Positions 52,867 through 62,493 of a stretch of DNA of 64,000 nucleotides are shown here, one piece after another. The translations under genes and the position numbers were made by a program. This DNA is from Aurantibacter_A sp039941195 (lineage in GTDB: Bacteria; Bacteroidota; Bacteroidia; Flavobacteriales; Flavobacteriaceae): positions 1-64,000 of the forward strand of contig NZ_JBDVFA010000012.1 in NCBI RefSeq assembly GCF_039941195.1. Direction: 5' to 3'. The first letter of the stretch is position 1; the number at the start of each line of letters is the position of its first letter. The notes under the pieces are model-generated. The model saw nothing but the letters and a program-made list of their open reading frames with translations, did no database searches and was not told the DNA's origin.

Positions 52867-54707
52867 TGGCAGATATCATAAAACTTTTACCTGACCATGT
52901 CGCTAATCAGATAGCTGCTGGTGAGGTTGTGCAGAGACCAGCATCTGTTGTAAAGGAATTGTTAGAGAACGCTATTGATGCAGGAGCAAGTACTATAAAA
53001 CTTATTGTTAAAGAAGGTGGTAAAACTTTAATTCAAGTGGTTGACAATGGCATAGGTATGAGTACTACCGATGCTCGATTAAGTTTTGAACGGCATGCTA
53101 CTTCTAAGATTCAAAAAGCTGAAGATCTTTTTAAATTGGGTACAAAAGGTTTCCGTGGTGAAGCCTTGGCATCTATAGCGGCTATTGCTCATGTAGAAAT
53201 GCAGACAAAGCCCGAACAAGATGAGATTGGTACACATATAAAAATTGAGGGAAGTAAAATTATTTTTCAAGAAACTTGTGCTACTCCAAAAGGAACATCA
53301 CTTTCTGTAAAACATCTTTTTTTTAATATCCCGGCAAGACGCAATTTTTTAAAGTCGAATCAGGTAGAATTAAGGCATATTACAGATGAATTTCATAGGG
53401 TAGCCTTGGCTCATCCTAAAATTTCTTTTCAGTATTATAGCAATGGTAGTGAGCTTTTTAATCTTCCTAGTTCAAATTTAAGACAGCGCATCGTTAACGT
53501 TTTTGGTTCTAAAACAAATCAAAAATTGGTTCCCGTTAATGAAGAGACTCAAGTTGTAAAAATTTCAGGATTCATTAAAAAACCGGAATTTGCTAAGAAG
53601 AGTAGGGGGGAGCAATATTTTTTTGTGAATAATCGCTTTATTAAAAGTGGATATTTAAATCATGCTGTAGTAGCTGCTTTTGAAGGATTAGTAAAACCCG
53701 GGACACATCCTGGTTATTTTTTGTATTTAGATGTTGATCCAGGTACTATAGATATTAATATTCACCCGACAAAAACAGAAGTAAAATTTGATGATGAGCA
53801 TACCTTATATGCGATTATCAGATCTACAATAAAACATAGTTTAGGTCAATTTAGCGTGGTACCTGCATTAGATTTTCAGCAAGATCAAAATTTAGAAGTA
53901 CCTTATTCATATACTAATAAAGGTGTAGAACAACCGAAAGTTGAGGTGGATTCAACATTTAATCCTTTTGCTGAGAATAAAGGTGGTACTATGCAAATGC
54001 CACGAAAGAAATCAACAAAAGGGTGGGAAAATCTATATGTTGGACTAGAATCTAAAGTAGGTAAAGAGGTTGATTTTAGCAGTTTGAGCTTTGAATCGGA
54101 GACAATTACGGGTTCTGTTTTTGATACTGATGAAGAAGAGTTAAAATTGGCCAGTACTACTTTTCAATTGCATGGCAAATATGTAGTGACTACTGTACGT
54201 TCGGGAATGCTTATAATTGATCAAGGTAGGGCGCATCAGCGGGTGCTTTACGAACGTTTTCTAAAACACGGAACTTCGCAAGAATCTGTAAGCCAACAAC
54301 TGTTATTTCCATTAAAATTAAGTTTTAGCAAAAATGAATTAAATGATTTGTTAGAAATTAAAGAAGATTTGAATGCTTTGGGTTTTGCGTTTGGAGATAC
54401 GGATGAAGAATCTATTGAAATAAAAGGGGTGCCAGTATCTATGACTGAATCTGATGTGGCTAGTGTAGTTGAGCAATTATTGTACGATTTTCGAGAAAAT
54501 ACAGTTAGTGAGAGTTTTTCTCAAACGGATCGTCTTTCAAAATCTTTGTGCAAAGCTTTAGCCATAAAAACAGGTGAACGTTTGGATCAAGAGTCGCAAT
54601 TAGCTTTAGTGAATGACTTATTTGCTTGTAAGGAAGCTACTATAAGTCCGTTTAATAAAAGAATATATATCACGATAACTGAAAACGATATCGCAAATAA
54701 ATTTTAA
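52866..54707 (+). CDS. mutL: DNA mismatch repair protein MutL lacking endonuclease motifs
   Basis: A 613-residue mismatch repair protein. The GHKL ATPase part is intact (GEVVQRPASVVKELLENAIDAGA in outline, DNGIGM, TKGFRGEALASIA). The C-terminal dimer region has DQGRAHQRVLYE at residues 452-463 where endonuclease MutL proteins carry DQHAxxExxxxE, and SPFNKR at 594-599 where they carry CPHGRP. So metal ligands for nicking are missing, as in E. coli MutL. It overlaps the upstream small gene by one base and precedes the first rhomboid gene by three. Confidence 0.93.
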   Translation: MADIIKLLPDHVANQIAAGEVVQRPASVVKELLENAIDAGASTIKLIVKEGGKTLIQVVDNGIGMSTTDARLSFERHATSKIQKAEDLFKLGTKGFRGEALASIAAIAHVEMQTKPEQDEIGTHIKIEGSKIIFQETCATPKGTSLSVKHLFFNIPARRNFLKSNQVELRHITDEFHRVALAHPKISFQYYSNGSELFNLPSSNLRQRIVNVFGSKTNQKLVPVNEETQVVKISGFIKKPEFAKKSRGEQYFFVNNRFIKSGYLNHAVVAAFEGLVKPGTHPGYFLYLDVDPGTIDINIHPTKTEVKFDDEHTLYAIIRSTIKHSLGQFSVVPALDFQQDQNLEVPYSYTNKGVEQPKVEVDSTFNPFAENKGGTMQMPRKKSTKGWENLYVGLESKVGKEVDFSSLSFESETITGSVFDTDEEELKLASTTFQLHGKYVVTTVRSGMLIIDQGRAHQRVLYERFLKHGTSQESVSQQLLFPLKLSFSKNELNDLLEIKEDLNALGFAFGDTDEESIEIKGVPVSMTESDVASVVEQLLYDFRENTVSESFSQTDRLSKSLCKALAIKTGERLDQESQLALVNDLFACKEATISPFNKRIYITITENDIANKF

Positions 54708-54710
54708 TCT

Positions 54711-55457
54711 ATGAATTTTCAGATTTCAGATGCAGTAAAACATTTGCTTATTATTAATGTACTATTTTTTTTAGCTACTCAGATTTATGGTGATCAAATG
54801 TATCAGTGGTTTGCACTTTGGTTTCCTAAAAATGCAAATTTTGGTATCTGGCAAATAGCCACTCATATGTTTATGCATGGTGGTTTTTCTCATATTTTAT
54901 TTAACATGTTTGGTCTTTGGATGTTTGGTGTTCCAGTAGAACGCTATTTGGGAAAAAATAAATTTTTATTCCTATATTTTTCAGCTGGACTTGGGGCCGT
55001 ATTATTTCAACTAGGGAGCTACTATTTTAATTATATCCCTGCATTTGATGAGTTGATTAACTCAGGTTTGTCTAGTGTACAAATTGTAGAGATGCTTACA
55101 ACTAATCAAACTAATATAGAATTAGTAGGTAATCAGTTAGCCAATTTAAAAGAGCTTTATCCAATTTATAATGCTTCTATGGTAGGAGCATCAGGATGTA
55201 TAATGGGTATATTGGCAGCTTTTGGAATAATGAATCCAAATGCTGAATTGATGTTGATTTTCTTACCAATTCCGATAAAAGCAAAATATTTTATTCCAGG
55301 AATTATATTACTTGATGTCATTTCTGCGGTTTCTGGACAATCTTTCTTTAGTCCGAGTAATACGGCGTATATGGCCCATGTTGGTGGTGCTATTGTTGGA
55401 GGATTAGTGATGTGGTATTGGAAGAAAAATAGTTTTAATAATCGACGTTGGGATTAA
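54711..55457 (+). CDS. Rhomboid family intramembrane serine protease (first copy)
   Basis: A 248-residue protein with six membrane segments. Rhomboid features: HMFMHGGFSHILFNMF, the catalytic Ser161 in GASGCIMG, and the catalytic His223 in MAHVGGAIVGG. It cuts membrane proteins within the membrane. It is three bases after mutL and is followed by a second, diverged rhomboid, so the pair arose by an old duplication or separate gain. Confidence 0.92.
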   Translation: MNFQISDAVKHLLIINVLFFLATQIYGDQMYQWFALWFPKNANFGIWQIATHMFMHGGFSHILFNMFGLWMFGVPVERYLGKNKFLFLYFSAGLGAVLFQLGSYYFNYIPAFDELINSGLSSVQIVEMLTTNQTNIELVGNQLANLKELYPIYNASMVGASGCIMGILAAFGIMNPNAELMLIFLPIPIKAKYFIPGIILLDVISAVSGQSFFSPSNTAYMAHVGGAIVGGLVMWYWKKNSFNNRRWD

Positions 55458-55512
55458 TACAGTAATTGGTGAATAGTAATACTTACATAGCGCCAAATTT
55501 GAAAAAAGTAAC

Positions 55513-56397
55513 ATGAATACAGGTGGCTTACGATATAAATACGCAACATTAAGCATTGCTGAAAAGCTAATTGCTATTAATGTGGTGGTTTTTATTTTAA
55601 ATGCTTTACTACCTTTTCTTTTAGGTTTATCGCAAAATGCAATTGACAAATGGTTTGAGTTGCCAAAGGATTTTTTTGATTTTTTAATGCAACCATGGTC
55701 GTTGATAACCTATTCTTTTTTTCACGGTGGTTTTATGCATCTTTTTTGGAATATGCTGCTGCTGTATTTTTCGAGCCGGATATTTTTAAACCTATTTGGA
55801 GATCGAAAATTTATAAATGTATATTTTCTTGGGGTTATTGCAGGAGGCCTTTTATTTATGTTCAGTTATAATGTACTGCCAGGTCTTCTAAATATTGCAA
55901 CTTCTGGAATTATTGGTGCTTCAGCAGGTGTAACGGCAATTCTTATCTTTATTTGTACCTATATTCCAAATCAAGAAGTTCGCGTAATCTTTTTTAATAT
56001 TAAACTTTGGTATTTAGGAGCTTTCGTAGTTTTATCCGATTTAATTCAAATTCCTTATGGTACAAATGCAGGAGGACATATAGCTCATTTGGGTGGTGCA
56101 TTTTTAGGTTATATGTACGCTAGACAATTAACAAATGGTCGAGATATTGGTGAGGGCTTCTCGAATTTTATAGATGGAATTACCAATTTATTCAAAGGCA
56201 AAGAAAAGAAAGGTCCTTTAAAAACGGTTTATAAAAAACAAGCAAAATCATCCAATGCTAAACGGCCAGTAAATTATGAAAAGGAGAGCCGTCAACGTAA
56301 GATTGATGCAATCTTAGATAAGATTAGTAAATCTGGTTATGAGAATCTGTCAAAGGCAGAGAAAGATTTCTTGTTTAAGGCCGGTAAAGAAGATTAA
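55513..56397 (+). CDS. Rhomboid family intramembrane serine protease (second copy, with basic C-terminal tail)
   Basis: A 294-residue rhomboid: YSFFHGGFMHLFWNMLLLY, the catalytic Ser137 in GIIGASAGV, and His192 in HIAHLGGAFLG. Beyond the membrane core it has about 80 extra residues, very Lys-rich (FKGKEKKGPLKTVYKKQ) ending in KISKSGYENLSKAEKDFLF, a short C-terminal motif common in Bacteroidota rhomboids. Both catalytic residues are present in both copies. Confidence 0.92.
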   Translation: MNTGGLRYKYATLSIAEKLIAINVVVFILNALLPFLLGLSQNAIDKWFELPKDFFDFLMQPWSLITYSFFHGGFMHLFWNMLLLYFSSRIFLNLFGDRKFINVYFLGVIAGGLLFMFSYNVLPGLLNIATSGIIGASAGVTAILIFICTYIPNQEVRVIFFNIKLWYLGAFVVLSDLIQIPYGTNAGGHIAHLGGAFLGYMYARQLTNGRDIGEGFSNFIDGITNLFKGKEKKGPLKTVYKKQAKSSNAKRPVNYEKESRQRKIDAILDKISKSGYENLSKAEKDFLFKAGKED

Positions 56398-56401
56398 ATC
56401 G

Positions 56402-57421
56402 ATGAGGCATTTATCTTTTATTAATAAAATAATATTTGCCTTTAATATTCTTATCGCATTATTGTTACTTGTGGATTGTTTGAGTCCGTATGTTTCAGTA
56501 ACAACAATTTCATTCTTACCTTTTCTCGCCTTAGGAACTCCAATTTTAGTTATTGTCAATGTGATGTTTCTTGGATATTGGGTTTTAAAAGGTAGACGTC
56601 AATTTATACTTTCTCTTATTGCATTAGTGTGTGGTTATCTTTCATTGGGCACATTTATTCAATTTAATAATGAAAATAATAGCTCAAAAGATGATTTAAA
56701 AATTATGAGCTATAATGTGCGGCAGTTTAATTCTAATCTCAATCTGGAAAGTAAAACAGTGTTTGAGGATATTAAGGATTTAGTTGCAACTAGTGGAGCT
56801 GATATAGTATGCTTTCAGGAAGCCTCTAATAAATATAAAATGAAACCTTTTGACTATCCTTATAAATATATATCGGAGAAACCTAGAGGGCAAGTACGTA
56901 CAGGAATAAGTATTTTTTCGAAATATCCTATTATAGAGGCTGAGACAATTCTTTTCACTGAATCTGTGAATAATGGCTGTTATGCTGATATTTTGGTCTC
57001 CAAAGATACTATTAGAGTATATAATTTACACATGCAATCTTTAGGGATTACACCAGGGCATGGAATAATTAGAAATAGCGATTCTCAAAAGCTTTATAAA
57101 AAATTAACTAGTAAGTTTTACAAGCAGGAGACTCAAGCAGAAATAATAGCAAAGCATAGTAAAGATGTATCTTATAGAACAATAATCACAGGGGATTTTA
57201 ATAATAATCAATATTCTAGAACCTATAATATTTTAAAAGGGGATAGGTTAGATAGTTTTGATGAAAAGGGTAGTGGTTATGGCAGAACGTTCAATTTTCA
57301 TCGCATGCCTGTACGAATAGATTTTATGCTAGCAGATCCAGGTATAGAGATAACTTCGCACAAAAATTTTAATCAAGTGTATTCAGATCATTTTCCAATA
57401 TTGGCTACTTTTAGGTTGTAA
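56402..57421 (+). CDS. Endonuclease/exonuclease/phosphatase (EEP) family membrane protein
   Basis: About 339 residues. Three N-terminal membrane segments (to about residue 90) anchor an EEP domain: KIMSYNVRQFN, VCFQEAS (metal-binding Glu), LHMQSLG, ITGDFNNNQYS and SDHFPILATF with the terminal catalytic His. The enzyme hydrolyses phosphodiesters of nucleic acids or lipids; substrate not readable. I chose the ATG at 56402, after the rhomboid stop; the frame opens earlier, at 56339. Its stop touches the convergent DUF6122 stop. Confidence 0.88.
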   Translation: MRHLSFINKIIFAFNILIALLLLVDCLSPYVSVTTISFLPFLALGTPILVIVNVMFLGYWVLKGRRQFILSLIALVCGYLSLGTFIQFNNENNSSKDDLKIMSYNVRQFNSNLNLESKTVFEDIKDLVATSGADIVCFQEASNKYKMKPFDYPYKYISEKPRGQVRTGISIFSKYPIIEAETILFTESVNNGCYADILVSKDTIRVYNLHMQSLGITPGHGIIRNSDSQKLYKKLTSKFYKQETQAEIIAKHSKDVSYRTIITGDFNNNQYSRTYNILKGDRLDSFDEKGSGYGRTFNFHRMPVRIDFMLADPGIEITSHKNFNQVYSDHFPILATFRL

Positions 57422-57733
57422 TTAAATTAACCAGCAATCTGTGATATCTGCAATGATATGAATTAGTAATGCTAAACCTATTATTCTAGTCTTTTTGAAT
57501 AAAAGTAAAAATATGTAGGTCGCAATTGCCCAATAGGAATGTAGGGGGTGAAAACCAATACTGCAGCGGTCATGGTCAAAAATAGGATTTGCAAAAATAT
57601 GGTCGATATCTATTAGAATTCCTGCAAGGAGAATTAAAATAATTGTAAGCCTTTCTTCTTTTTTAAAAAAAAGAAATCCGATTGCAATAGGGACTAGAAA
57701 ATGAATTCCGTAATGGAGAATAAACCTAAGCAT
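57422..57733 (-). CDS. DUF6122 family membrane protein
   Basis: A 103-residue protein with three to four membrane segments and a conserved acidic/His pattern: HYGIHFLVPIAIGF, LIDIDHIFANPIFD and GFHPLHSYW, then HIIADITDCW. The spaced D and H residues resemble membrane metal-dependent hydrolases. It overlaps the WbqC gene by eight bases. Function unknown. Confidence 0.8.
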   Translation of the reverse strand: MLRFILHYGIHFLVPIAIGFLFFKKEERLTIILILLAGILIDIDHIFANPIFDHDRCSIGFHPLHSYWAIATYIFLLLFKKTRIIGLALLIHIIADITDCWLI

Positions 57734-58358
57734 TTAATAAACTTAAATCTTGTGATTTTAAATATTGATTAGAATTAGGGCCTTCATTAAAAAGTAAATC
57801 TAGTATACTCGTATTTTCAATAAAATTATGTCTATCACCAAATACCTGTTCGTATTCCTCAAAATTAGTATCGATTTTAATTTTTGTACTTACCAAAGAA
57901 CGTGCATCTAAAAGTCCTTCAGGGTTTTTAATATAGCTCTCAGTTTTATTTTTAGAAGTTTCTATTTGCAAACTTTCCGTGATGGCTTCAATAGTTTTTA
58001 AATTGAAATCCAATAGAAACTCAAAATTATTATTATAAAGTGGAGCAATATCATCTTCATAAAATTCAAAATATGGGGAGGTGCGATATGCAGTTTGAAG
58101 AGTTCGCCAGTGTTGTCTTTGCCATGCATAACTATTTTCAATTTTTATGTCTTTATATTTCTGTCGTCCGATATTACCACCAACATGGCTAATGGGTATG
58201 CTGAGTAGGTGCTGTCCGCGGTCGTTGCATATTTCACAGCGATTTCTGTATGTTTGCTTTTGAAAATTATCTTCTACCTCCCAAACAATTTCATTTTGAA
58301 TAATTGTAGCAAAGCTTACAATGTTGGGAAAATACGTAGGGTGTAAAAGGGTTTTCAC
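57726..58358 (-). CDS. WbqC family protein
   Basis: A 210-residue protein of the WbqC-like family: LHPTYFPNIVSFATI near the start, RCEICNDRGQHLLSIPI, and YKDIKIENSYAWQRQHWRTLQTAY. WbqC members are found with O-antigen/sugar-nucleotide genes but this copy sits in a housekeeping block next to lepB. It overlaps DUF6122 and is probably co-transcribed with lepB, which starts 80 bases upstream. Confidence 0.85.
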   Translation of the reverse strand: MKTLLHPTYFPNIVSFATIIQNEIVWEVEDNFQKQTYRNRCEICNDRGQHLLSIPISHVGGNIGRQKYKDIKIENSYAWQRQHWRTLQTAYRTSPYFEFYEDDIAPLYNNNFEFLLDFNLKTIEAITESLQIETSKNKTESYIKNPEGLLDARSLVSTKIKIDTNFEEYEQVFGDRHNFIENTSILDLLFNEGPNSNQYLKSQDLSLLNA

Positions 58359-58437
58359 TTTTAATTAAATATCAAATTATAAATATGTGATTTATAAGAG
58401 ATGAAAAGTATTTTAAATTTTGGTTTAAATAAACAAA

Positions 58438-60138
58438 TTACTCATTAGACTTCTTCTTTTTCCAAATATAATCACCAACAAAATAGAGTACTAAAGCAAT
58501 TAAGAAATATTTAAAATAAGATACTGGTTCTCCACTTCCATGTACAGTTGTGAATATCCGATCCCATCGGGGTCTCCAATTCGTAATACCCTCTTTAAAA
58601 TTATCAAAACTCATCCATATAAAAATAGGCGTACCTACGATATGGTTTTCTGGCACATAACCCCACGAGCGGCTATCTTCAGAGCCATCTCTGTTGTCAC
58701 CCATCATCCAGTAATAATCTTGTTTAAAAGTATAACTATCAGCAACTTCTCCATTAACAGTTACTTGATTTCCTTTTACTCCAACCGTATTGCCTTCGTA
58801 ATCTCTAATTATTTTTTTGTAAAGTGGCAGAACTTTAAGGTTTAAAGCGACTGTTTTTCCTTTTTCCGGAATATATATCGGTCCCATTTGATTCGTATTC
58901 CATGGGTAATCTGCACTTTGAGGAAATGCTCTACTGTCCGCCATTCCTTTAGGGAGAATTACTCGAACTACTGAATCTATTTGTGTATTTGCCTTTAAAG
59001 CCGCAACCATTTCATCGGTTAATTTAGCCTGTCGTGAAAGACTACTTTCTTCAGTGATAGCTATTCCATATTGACGTATTACCGAAACAGGAATACCACT
59101 TTCTTTTGTGTAGATTTCTTGTTTACCATCTTCCCTGGGTTTAACACCCATTACGTAATTATTAAGAACGTTTGCTTGTTCAGCTGTTAAATTACCAACG
59201 ATATACTTCCTTGTAAAATCAGTAACTCCAATTTCAGCTAAAAATTTAGACGAGACTCCTTTTTTCGCATAAATCTCATGATCAAACATTGGTTTAGCTC
59301 TATCGGGTAAAACGTTTTGTTCCCCATTAATGAAAACAAAATTATCGCGTACTTCTAAAGAATCCCCAGGTAAACCCACGCAACGTTTAACGTAATTTGA
59401 TTTTTTATCAATTGGTTTATCTACACCCTTTTCACTTCTATGAAAACGTCTTACAGTATCAGCTGGCCAACTAAAAACTACTATTTCATTACGCTTTATT
59501 TTTTTAAATCCTGGAAATCGCATATAGGGTAATTGCGGTTTATTTAAATACGATTTAATACCTAAAACAGGAATTGTATCATGCACCATTGGCGCCGCAA
59601 CAGTTGTCATTGGTACACGGGCTCCATAATGAAACTTGCTTACAAAAAGTAAATCACCAATTCGTAAAGTACGCTCCAAAGATCCCGTTGGAATAACATA
59701 AGGTTGGATAAAATAGGTGTGTACCAAAGTAGCTGCGACAATTGCAAAAACAATAGAACTAACCCATTCACCTGCAGCAGTTCTTGGGTTTAAATCACGT
59801 TCTTCAACGTAAGTAACGTCCAACGCATAGTTTACATAATAGATGTAAAAACCTAAGGATAGAATTACAGCCCATGTTTCCCAAAGTTTATTTCTGCCAA
59901 AACTCCTAATAGTTTCTACCCATACGACTGGGAACATTAATAGATTAATAATTGGTATAAATAAGAGTACAACCCACCATTTTGGTCGGTTTATTATTTG
60001 CATAAGTACTATGGCATTATAAACAGGAATTGCAGCTTCCCAAGCCTTTCTGCCTGCTTTTACATAAAGTTTCCAAGTCCCCAAAAAATGGATGACTTGA
60101 ACAATTAGAATAAAAATAATCCACTGTAATCCGTCCAT
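58438..60138 (-). CDS. lepB: Signal peptidase I, long Bacteroidota form
   Basis: A 566-residue protease that removes signal peptides at the inner membrane. The first 100 residues are a DUF5684-type multi-span region; then a membrane anchor leads to the catalytic Ser153 in IPTGSLERTL, the Lys motif KSNYVKRCVGLPGDSLEV, and MMGDNRDGSEDSRSWGYVP near the C-terminus. A roughly 180-residue insert separates the Lys motif and the last motif, so the protein is about twice E. coli length. One more anchor helix ends the protein. Confidence 0.92.
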   Translation of the reverse strand: MDGLQWIIFILIVQVIHFLGTWKLYVKAGRKAWEAAIPVYNAIVLMQIINRPKWWVVLLFIPIINLLMFPVVWVETIRSFGRNKLWETWAVILSLGFYIYYVNYALDVTYVEERDLNPRTAAGEWVSSIVFAIVAATLVHTYFIQPYVIPTGSLERTLRIGDLLFVSKFHYGARVPMTTVAAPMVHDTIPVLGIKSYLNKPQLPYMRFPGFKKIKRNEIVVFSWPADTVRRFHRSEKGVDKPIDKKSNYVKRCVGLPGDSLEVRDNFVFINGEQNVLPDRAKPMFDHEIYAKKGVSSKFLAEIGVTDFTRKYIVGNLTAEQANVLNNYVMGVKPREDGKQEIYTKESGIPVSVIRQYGIAITEESSLSRQAKLTDEMVAALKANTQIDSVVRVILPKGMADSRAFPQSADYPWNTNQMGPIYIPEKGKTVALNLKVLPLYKKIIRDYEGNTVGVKGNQVTVNGEVADSYTFKQDYYWMMGDNRDGSEDSRSWGYVPENHIVGTPIFIWMSFDNFKEGITNWRPRWDRIFTTVHGSGEPVSYFKYFLIALVLYFVGDYIWKKKKSNE

Positions 60139-60237
60139 AAGAAATTAATATTGATATTCTGGTTTTATGATTTAAGGCTTATTAACCTGCTAATTGTTAT
60201 GCAATTAAGTGTATTTATTGGAGTATTATTGTATTCG

Positions 60238-60939
60238 TTAACCAAGGTTTAACACATCTTTCATAGAAAATACTCCTGTTTTTCCATAAATCCATTCTGC
60301 CGCAATCACAGCTCCCAAAGCAAAACCTTGTCGATTATGAGCGGTATGTTTTATTTCAATTGAATCAATTTCATTCTCATAGGCTACCGTATGGGTGCCT
60401 GGTGTTGTACCAATTCTTTTTGATGTAATTGGTATTTTGGTTGCATCTTTCCCGTCCAATTCCCAGGCATTAAAGTCAGAATTTGAAATCACACCTTCAG
60501 CAATTGTAATTGCCGTTCCACTTGGCGCATCTAGTTTTTGAGTATGATGAATTTCTTCTAAAGCAATTTTATAATCCTTTAGGTTATTCATCATTTTGGC
60601 TAGGTATTCATTCAATTCAAAAAAAACATTAACACCCAAACTAAAATTTGAAGCATAAATAAATGCCCCATTTTTTTCTTCACATAAGGCAATTGCTTTG
60701 TCATAATTTTCCAACCAGCCTGTGGTTCCTGAAATAACAGGCACATTATTTTCGATGCACGCCTTTATATTTTTAAAAGCAGCGTTGGGCATACTAAAAT
60801 CTATTGCGACATCAATATTATTATAATCTGGTTGGTCTGAATCAACATCAATTTTAGCCACAATTTCATGCTTTCGCGATATGGCAACATGTTCAATCAT
60901 TTTACCCATTTTACCGTATCCAAAAAGTGCTATTTTCAA
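60238..60939 (-). CDS. dapB: 4-hydroxy-tetrahydrodipicolinate reductase
   Basis: A 233-residue enzyme of lysine and diaminopimelate synthesis. It has FGYGKMGKMIE (NAD(P)H loop), VISGTTGW, the catalytic region EEIHHTQKLDAPSGTA, and RIGTTPGTHTV. The protein is shorter than the 270-residue E. coli form, as is usual in this phylum. It is followed 100 bases later by lepB. Confidence 0.94.
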   Translation of the reverse strand: MKIALFGYGKMGKMIEHVAISRKHEIVAKIDVDSDQPDYNNIDVAIDFSMPNAAFKNIKACIENNVPVISGTTGWLENYDKAIALCEEKNGAFIYASNFSLGVNVFFELNEYLAKMMNNLKDYKIALEEIHHTQKLDAPSGTAITIAEGVISNSDFNAWELDGKDATKIPITSKRIGTTPGTHTVAYENEIDSIEIKHTAHNRQGFALGAVIAAEWIYGKTGVFSMKDVLNLG

Positions 60940-60950
60940 TTTTCTAGTTT

Positions 60951-61598
60951 TTAAAATTTAATTATTAACGCCATACCATAATTAGGATTGAGTGTTACCG
61001 GATCTATTTCCATAAATGGTTCGAAATCCATACTTAGGTCTTCATCAACGTTAAACTGTTTTAAATGAGCATCCACATTGGCGTCAACTATATTTAATGC
61101 ATATAATGCAATTGTAGCTACCAACCATAAATCGCGATCATTTTGAAATCTCTCTTGTTGATTTTCTAGCACCTCATCTGAAAAATCAGGGTCAGCACCA
61201 ATAGCATTATTGTTATCGCGGTCATAAAATTCATCATCAGTAAAGCCAGCCAATCTTCTTTTAAATGCTGTTCTAAATCGGTTGTACCAATCATTATTCC
61301 ATGTATACATATATACGCCCCCACCAATGGCTCCATATACTAAAGGAACTTTCCAATACCGTTTATTGTAGATTTGACCTAAACCAGGAAAAACAGCAGA
61401 ATAAAAGGCAGCTTTACTTGGCGCTAAAGGGTTAATGGGTTTCTTTTTTACAACGATAGAATCCGATATAACAATTCCCTCATCTTTTAAATTTTGTTGT
61501 AGTGAATCAGTTTCTTGATCTATTGGTTTCTCTTCTTGTCCATACGAAAAGCCAATAAACAATAAACTAATAAATAAAAAATGTTGGAGTCTATGCAC
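60951..61598 (-). CDS. DUF5683 domain membrane protein
   Basis: A 215-residue protein with a signal peptide (FLFISLLFIGFSYGQ). The DUF5683 core starts with PSKAAFYSAVFPGLGQIYNKRYWKVPLVYGAI, split over residues about 58-92, followed by a loop with acidic residues and a second membrane segment (LWLVATIALYALNIVDA). Function unknown; it is a regular neighbour of parAB and dapB in Flavobacteriia. Overlaps the parB stop by eight bases. Confidence 0.85.
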   Translation of the reverse strand: MHRLQHFLFISLLFIGFSYGQEEKPIDQETDSLQQNLKDEGIVISDSIVVKKKPINPLAPSKAAFYSAVFPGLGQIYNKRYWKVPLVYGAIGGGVYMYTWNNDWYNRFRTAFKRRLAGFTDDEFYDRDNNNAIGADPDFSDEVLENQQERFQNDRDLWLVATIALYALNIVDANVDAHLKQFNVDEDLSMDFEPFMEIDPVTLNPNYGMALIIKF

Positions 61599-62493
61599 CG
61601 GTAATAACTTTTTTAATTCTGTTGAATTCTTCCTCAGACGTAAATGGTATAGTTATTTTTCCCTTTCCCTTTGCGGTTGTTTTTATAGTGATTGCAGCTT
61701 CTAAATATTTTTCGAGTTCTGTTTTACCTTTTCTCGAAAATTCTGGAATAGATTTATTTAAAGGTGTAGGTACGGAATTAGAGGTGCCTTCCTTAAGAGC
61801 TTTAACTGCTTTTTCAGTGTCACGTACTGATAATCCTAAACCAACGATTTTTTCATAAAGTGCAATTTGGCTTTCTTTATCTTCAATATTCACTAAAGCA
61901 CGCCCATGTCCCATGCTAACAAAACCGTCCCTTATACCGGTTTGAATAATAGGGTCCAATTTTAATAATCGAATATAATTGGCAATGGTTGAACGTTTTT
62001 TTCCAACACGATCACTCAATTTTTCTTGAGTCAGTTGAATTTCATCAATTAAACGTTGGTATGATAATGCGATTTCTATAGGGTCTAAATCTTGGCGTTG
62101 AATATTCTCTACCAAAGCCATTTCTAACGATTCTTGGTCGTTTGCAATTCTAATGTAAGATGGAATTGTTTGTAGCCCTACTAATTTTGAAGCTCTATGG
62201 CGTCTTTCACCAGATACCAACTGATACTTGTTGAAATCTAGTTTACGAACCGTAATTGGTTGAATTACTCCTAGTTCTCTAATTGAGTTTGCTAATTCAT
62301 GTAAGGCTTCATCGTTAAAATTTGATCTTGGTTGAAATGGATTTACTTCAATAGCATCAATGTCGATTTCAACGATATTACCAACAACCTTATCTGCATT
62401 CTTATCAGCTACGGATTGTATGTCATTTTCTGGGTCTTTCAATAGTGCTGAAAGTCCTCTACCTAATGCTTGTTTTTTGATAGCTTTTGCCAT
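61591..62493 (-). CDS. parB: Chromosome-partitioning protein ParB
   Basis: A 300-residue ParB: N-terminal GLSALLK leader, the ParB/Srx nuclease-like CTP domain (IEVNPFQPRSNF, LVSGERRHRASKL, ENIQRQDLDPIE), then a helix-turn-helix (LTQEKLSDRVGKKRSTIANYIRLLKL) and a C-terminal dimer region. It binds parS and spreads with CTP. It overlaps parA by one base (TAATG). I found no parS-type palindrome by eye. Confidence 0.94.
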   Translation of the reverse strand: MAKAIKKQALGRGLSALLKDPENDIQSVADKNADKVVGNIVEIDIDAIEVNPFQPRSNFNDEALHELANSIRELGVIQPITVRKLDFNKYQLVSGERRHRASKLVGLQTIPSYIRIANDQESLEMALVENIQRQDLDPIEIALSYQRLIDEIQLTQEKLSDRVGKKRSTIANYIRLLKLDPIIQTGIRDGFVSMGHGRALVNIEDKESQIALYEKIVGLGLSVRDTEKAVKALKEGTSNSVPTPLNKSIPEFSRKGKTELEKYLEAAITIKTTAKGKGKITIPFTSEEEFNRIKKVITGA

